Shown here: positions 61,072 to 64,000 of the stretch, piece after piece
Layout of the letters: every line of letters starts with the position of its first letter
Position numbering within the stretch: the stretch's first letter is position 1
Assembly: GCF_900141865.1 (NCBI RefSeq)
Contig: NZ_FQYW01000017.1
Coordinates: 17,082-81,081, forward strand
Reading direction: 5' to 3'
DNA length: 64,000 nt
From: Anaerovibrio lipolyticus DSM 3074
GTDB lineage: Bacteria; Bacillota; Negativicutes; Selenomonadales; Selenomonadaceae
The notes under the pieces: generated by a model
Told to the model about the DNA's origin: nothing
Databases searched by the model: none
Seen by the model: the letters and a program-made list of their open reading frames with translations, nothing else
Position numbers and translations under genes: made by a program

Positions 61072-61099
61072 ATTTTACTATTATTTTTTTTAGAGTCAA
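61072..61099 (-). promoter_or_regulatory. Promoter of the lpxL-lpxC-fabZ-lpxA-lpxI unit
   Basis: Minus-strand TTGACT (61099-61094), 16-nt spacer, TAAAAT (61077-61072). It overlaps the leader of the divergent transferase gene, so the two transcripts could interfere. Confidence 0.65.
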
Positions 61100-61113
61100 G
61101 GGGAAGGAAACAA

Positions 61114-63132
61114 ATGAATTATTTTTGGCAAGGGCTGCAGCAAGATTACCACATATTCTTATTGGCACCTATTTTATGCGCCATTTTTCGTACCATTTTT
61201 ATTTTAGTGTATAAACCATATCCTAGTTTTAAAGGTAAAGAGGTAGCTCTATATCATTGCTATCGTTATGGTTTCTGGTGGGGCATGGACTTTAATGCGT
61301 ACGTACTGCTTCTATCCATGATCTTTGTAACCATACCTGGAGTCTTCAATAATACTTGGTTCCAGATAGGTGACTCTTTACGACTGACCGGACTATTGAT
61401 TTATGCCTTAGTTTTATACACAGCCTTTATAGGCAAGATGATTTTCTACCGCCAGTTTAACGATACATACAACAAACTTCTATGGCTTGGACGAAACGCA
61501 GAAAAACATAATCTGCTGGATGTGTTCTTTAAACAATATCATGGTGCCATTCTATTATTAAGCTATCTGCCTGTTGGAGCCTTATTATATGGAGCTATTA
61601 TCCTATTATTAAATATCCCTATGATACCATCTATCTTTGAGGAGGGTACTGTTTCATATTATACATTTAATTCCTGTTGTTTTATTGGAACCATTCTTTT
61701 TTTCTATTACTGCCGTTATGGTGGTACCTTTAATCATGATGATAAGCCAGAATGGGATGAAATTCCAAGTGTCGTAAAAAAAGATATTTTCCTTTCCAGA
61801 GCTTGCATCGACGACCTATGCGCCCTTGAAAATGTTTGGCATAATCCATTGGACGCTCTCCTAACTCATACCGATGAAGATGATGAGCCTCTTATTGATT
61901 CTATTATGCCAGAAAAATACAAAAATCTAAAATGGAAAGAACTTAGTTCCCCTATTGAGGCCTTTTGCCGAACGGCCCAGGGGCCACGCATAAAAAAACC
62001 AAAAAACATCTTTCTTATTGTTGGTGAAAGCTATACTCAATATCTTCTTGATAAACCATACGAAAAGCTGCACATAATGGATGGGGGGAAAAAATTCCGC
62101 AAAAATCCTCACACCGTTTCCGTAGATAATTTCATCCCTGCCGGCCCCCTTTCAAGGCCCTCTATTGTAAGTCTTATGTCCGGCATTTTTGATGCCAGAC
62201 TGGAATTGAATGAGCGGGAGAATTTTTGGGCTGGAGCAACGCCGGCAGCTTTACCAATTCAGTTAAAAAAACTAGGCTATAAATCCATTTATTGGTATGG
62301 AGGCAATCCTACCTATGGAAGTTTTCACAAATTTGCACCTGCTGTAGGCTTTGACAAGGTAATGGGGGCCACAGAATTCTGCCCAAAAGATTCCCCTAAA
62401 ACTTGGGTAGGCATTTATGATCATATCTTCCTCGAAAAAACCGCTGAGCTTTTAAAAGACATAGATGAACCTACATTCCATTACATTTACACAACTTCAA
62501 ATCACGGTCCCTACAAAATGCCACTAAAAAAACTGGGGTTTGACGCAAAAACTGTTATGTCTGATATTGCAGATAAACTTAGCAAAAGAGAGCATAAGGC
62601 CGCTGGTACATACTGGTATGCCGATAAGGCACTACAAAAATTTGTAGATGACATAATCGATACCTATCCGGACAGTCTTGTAATTGTCACCGGTGATCAT
62701 TCAAGTCTTCCTATACCTCCAGCTACAGTTACAGAGCGCAGAGACTTTTCCTTTAGAGAAACCATTTGTACCTCCTTTGCAATGTATCACAGAGATTTTG
62801 ATGAGTCCATATTATCAGGCAATGTCATTGCAAGTCACATGAATATTTTGCCAACCATATTTGAACTTATCGCCCCAAGGGGTTTTAAATACTATTCTCT
62901 CCTCCCCTCAATGCTGACACCTTTAGATCACATTGTTTCTCCATATCATTGGATTAACAATGATAATGTGGGAAAAATTGAGGAATTAACCTATCAGTCC
63001 ACAATTGTTCAGACCACCACCATGGAAACCCATACTTTTAACGGAGAAAATCCATACAAGAAAGAATCTGATGGCTTTAGTGCGCTGACAGGTTGGCTTG
63101 TACGACATCCAGAACTCCTGCAAACAAATTAA
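61114..63132 (+). CDS. Sulfatase-fold membrane transferase (LTA synthase / phosphoethanolamine transferase-like)
   Basis: A 672-aa protein. About five N-terminal membrane helices (residues 1-205) are followed by an alkaline-phosphatase-fold domain with NIFLIVGESYTQYLL (metal site), AGPLSRPSIVSLMSGIFDAR, YIYTTSNHGPYKMPL and SLVIVTGDHSSLPIPP. At the expected catalytic Thr there seems to be a Ser (PLSRPS), which I am not sure of. Relatives move phosphoglycerol or phosphoethanolamine to lipid-linked targets outside the inner membrane. The divergent placement next to lpx genes suggests LPS decoration, but that is inference. Confidence 0.82.
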   Translation: MNYFWQGLQQDYHIFLLAPILCAIFRTIFILVYKPYPSFKGKEVALYHCYRYGFWWGMDFNAYVLLLSMIFVTIPGVFNNTWFQIGDSLRLTGLLIYALVLYTAFIGKMIFYRQFNDTYNKLLWLGRNAEKHNLLDVFFKQYHGAILLLSYLPVGALLYGAIILLLNIPMIPSIFEEGTVSYYTFNSCCFIGTILFFYYCRYGGTFNHDDKPEWDEIPSVVKKDIFLSRACIDDLCALENVWHNPLDALLTHTDEDDEPLIDSIMPEKYKNLKWKELSSPIEAFCRTAQGPRIKKPKNIFLIVGESYTQYLLDKPYEKLHIMDGGKKFRKNPHTVSVDNFIPAGPLSRPSIVSLMSGIFDARLELNERENFWAGATPAALPIQLKKLGYKSIYWYGGNPTYGSFHKFAPAVGFDKVMGATEFCPKDSPKTWVGIYDHIFLEKTAELLKDIDEPTFHYIYTTSNHGPYKMPLKKLGFDAKTVMSDIADKLSKREHKAAGTYWYADKALQKFVDDIIDTYPDSLVIVTGDHSSLPIPPATVTERRDFSFRETICTSFAMYHRDFDESILSGNVIASHMNILPTIFELIAPRGFKYYSLLPSMLTPLDHIVSPYHWINNDNVGKIEELTYQSTIVQTTTMETHTFNGENPYKKESDGFSALTGWLVRHPELLQTN

Positions 63133-63176
63133 TCAGAAAAGCAAGTATACACAATAAAATGCCCTCCAAGGTGTAG

Positions 63177-63224
63177 AGACCCCCATAAGTTAGACTAAGT
63201 AATCTAACTTATGGGGGTCTTTTT
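63177..63224 (+). terminator. Perfect 18-bp hairpin at the IS left end
   Basis: Arms 63177-63194 and 63203-63220 pair at all 18 positions around an 8-nt loop, followed by TTTT and then the orfA ATG at 63225. The GGGGGT that would serve as ribosome binding site is within the second arm. It can both stop incoming transcripts and hide the start. Confidence 0.85.
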
Positions 63225-63782
63225 ATGGCAAAATATACTGCTGATTTCAAATTGAAGATAGTTCAGGAATATTTGAGAGGAGATATTGGATACCTTGCTT
63301 TAGCCCATAAATATGGCATACCTAGCACAAAACGCATTCGACATTGGGTCGGACAATATCGAGTAAAGGGAGAAGAAGGGCTTAAACGGTCAAGAAAAAA
63401 CGAAACATATCCTTTCCAATTCAAGTTACATGCTGTAGAGTTATATTTAAGTACAGAGATTTCTTACCACGAATTAGCACTTAGACTAAAATTAAAATCT
63501 GACGGGATTTTAGTAAACTGGGTTCGACGCTATCGTGCTGTTGGTATAGAAGGTCTCAAACCGCAACGGAAAGGCAGGCGGCCAAAGGTGCCAGACAAAA
63601 CCAGCATTACACCTGAATGTAATATTAATCAAGATGAGAGACTTAAGCAGCTAGAAGAAGAAAATCTCAAGCTACGCATTGAGGTAGCCTATTTAAAAGA
63701 ACTGAGGAGATTGCGCCTGGAGCAAGAGGCGCAGAAGCGAAAGCAAGGATCGCCCACAGTCTCCGAGGATCATTCAAATTAA
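63225..63782 (+). CDS. IS3-family transposase OrfA
   Basis: A 185-aa DNA-binding protein. It has two helix-turn-helix regions (YTADFKLKIVQEYLRGDIGY and YPFQFKLHAVELYLSTEISY, both with HK-Y/LRLK type second helices), then a basic region (KPQRKGRRPKVPDKTS) and a leucine-zipper-like coil (DERLKQLEEENLKLRIEVAY). It stops soon after the slippery site at 63692. The size and repeat layout match IS150-group OrfA. Confidence 0.92.
   Translation: MAKYTADFKLKIVQEYLRGDIGYLALAHKYGIPSTKRIRHWVGQYRVKGEEGLKRSRKNETYPFQFKLHAVELYLSTEISYHELALRLKLKSDGILVNWVRRYRAVGIEGLKPQRKGRRPKVPDKTSITPECNINQDERLKQLEEENLKLRIEVAYLKELRRLRLEQEAQKRKQGSPTVSEDHSN
63692..63733 (+). promoter_or_regulatory. Programmed -1 frameshift signal (orfA to orfB)
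   Basis: Slippery heptamer T-TTA-AAA at 63692-63698 lies in the correct phase of orfA. A GAGG at 63681-63684 precedes it and a 7-bp hairpin (63712-63718 with 63727-63733) follows. All three are known -1 frameshift stimulators in IS3 elements and dnaX. Confidence 0.7.
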
Positions 63783-64000
63783 AAGATATCCTTGCAGCTA
63801 TTAAACTTCCAAAAGCCACCTATATGTATTGGCAGAAGCGATTTGACCGGGAAAATCCGGATGCCGAATTAGAGGCAAAAATCAAAGCAATTCGGCAGAG
63901 CGACAAGGACTTCGGTTATCGTCGAATTTATGGCAAGCTCCGCCAAGAGGGCTTTTTAGTCAATCATAAGAAGGTCCAACGCCTTGTTCAGAAATTGGGA
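63698..64000 (+). CDS. IS3-family transposase OrfB (partial, -1 frame)
   Basis: From the slippery site the -1 frame is open to the window edge. It reads ARIAHSLRGSFKLKDILAAI, LPKATYMYWQKRFDRE, AIRQSDKDFGYRRIYGKLRQ and VNHKKVQRLVQKLG. These are the HTH_21 and pre-catalytic motifs of IS150-type OrfB. The DDE catalytic core should lie beyond 64000. It is translated as an OrfAB fusion by frameshifting. Confidence 0.85.

Larger units (their letters stand above)
63172..64000 (+). mobile_element. IS3-family (IS150-like) insertion sequence, left part
   Basis: Begins near TGTAGAGACCCCCATAAGTT at 63172, an end resembling IS150-type terminal repeats, and runs off the right edge. It contains orfA and the start of orfB in the -1 frame. 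An 18-bp perfect hairpin covers the left end. The right end and target duplication are outside the window. Confidence 0.85.

Noticed and set aside
60991..61113. Sigma-54 promoter between the divergent lpxL and transferase genes
   Set aside because: No GG-N10-GC pair; sigma-70-like boxes explain both directions.

Overview
The window looks like a chromosomal segment from a Negativicutes bacterium (Selenomonas/Anaerovibrio/Megamonas-like), a Firmicutes lineage that has an outer membrane. The evidence is the mix of gene sets. One end carries a Bacillus-type order (yaaR-holB-ricT-trmN-rsmI-metG-tatD and a YabE-like 3D protein). The other end carries a nearly complete lipid A/Kdo/Lpt pathway that only diderms have. 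Base composition is moderate and there is no sign of a plasmid or prophage. Almost everything is on the minus strand. The genus is my inference.

Layout. 1-452: 5' part of an unrecognised gene. 662-8799: YabE-like 3D protein, then the tatD<-yaaR housekeeping operon. 8806-11800: divergent serA and serC. 11824-18469: metA among poorly known secreted proteins, plus a small plus-strand gene. 18474-20757: PHP phosphatase and HAD phosphatase, then a gene-free stretch with palindromic repeats. 20758-23680: TetR-nirJ1-nirJ2 operon with a likely operator. 23727-23896: tRNA-Arg with promoter and terminator. 23912-28541: YqeB, radical SAM, pyridoxal kinase-like, SEDS and trmB genes. 28563-31217: AcoR-like AAA+ regulator and a divergent small membrane protein. 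31271-38600: complete F1Fo ATP synthase operon (atpZIBEFHAGDC) in which atpC is frameshifted. 38537-42796: wecA-wecB, dCMP deaminase and a YqgF-like protein separated by palindromic repeats. 42797-61099: DUF3084 protein, lptF, lptB, lptA, lptC, lpxL-like, kdsC, kdsD, kdsA, kdsB, a waaA-lpxK fusion, msbA and lpxB, then lpxI, lpxA, fabZ, lpxC and a second lpxL-like gene. 61114-63132: divergent sulfatase-fold membrane transferase. 63172-64000: left part of an IS3-family (IS150-like) element.

How the genes fit together. Lipid A is built by LpxA, LpxC, LpxI, LpxB, LpxK and two acyltransferases. Kdo is made by KdsD, KdsA, KdsC and KdsB and transferred by WaaA. MsbA flips the product, and the LptF permease with LptB, LptC and LptA exports it. 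WecA and WecB can start a second polyprenyl-linked glycan. The lpxD gene and LptD/LptE are not in this window.

The most unusual signal is in the gaps between genes. There is a family of about 180-210 bp palindromic elements (20298-20505, 20521-20711, about 38680-38860, 41449-41631, 42578-42763). They share an almost invariant 20-nt apical loop, AACTCGCTTCGCTCAAACAA, but have stems that differ in sequence and stay paired. A second family of two-hairpin elements has near-identical copies at 2443-2610 and 31077-31217 and a relative inside the atp operon at 38187-38271. Copies of both families tend to lie just downstream of stop codons. I do not recognise either family.
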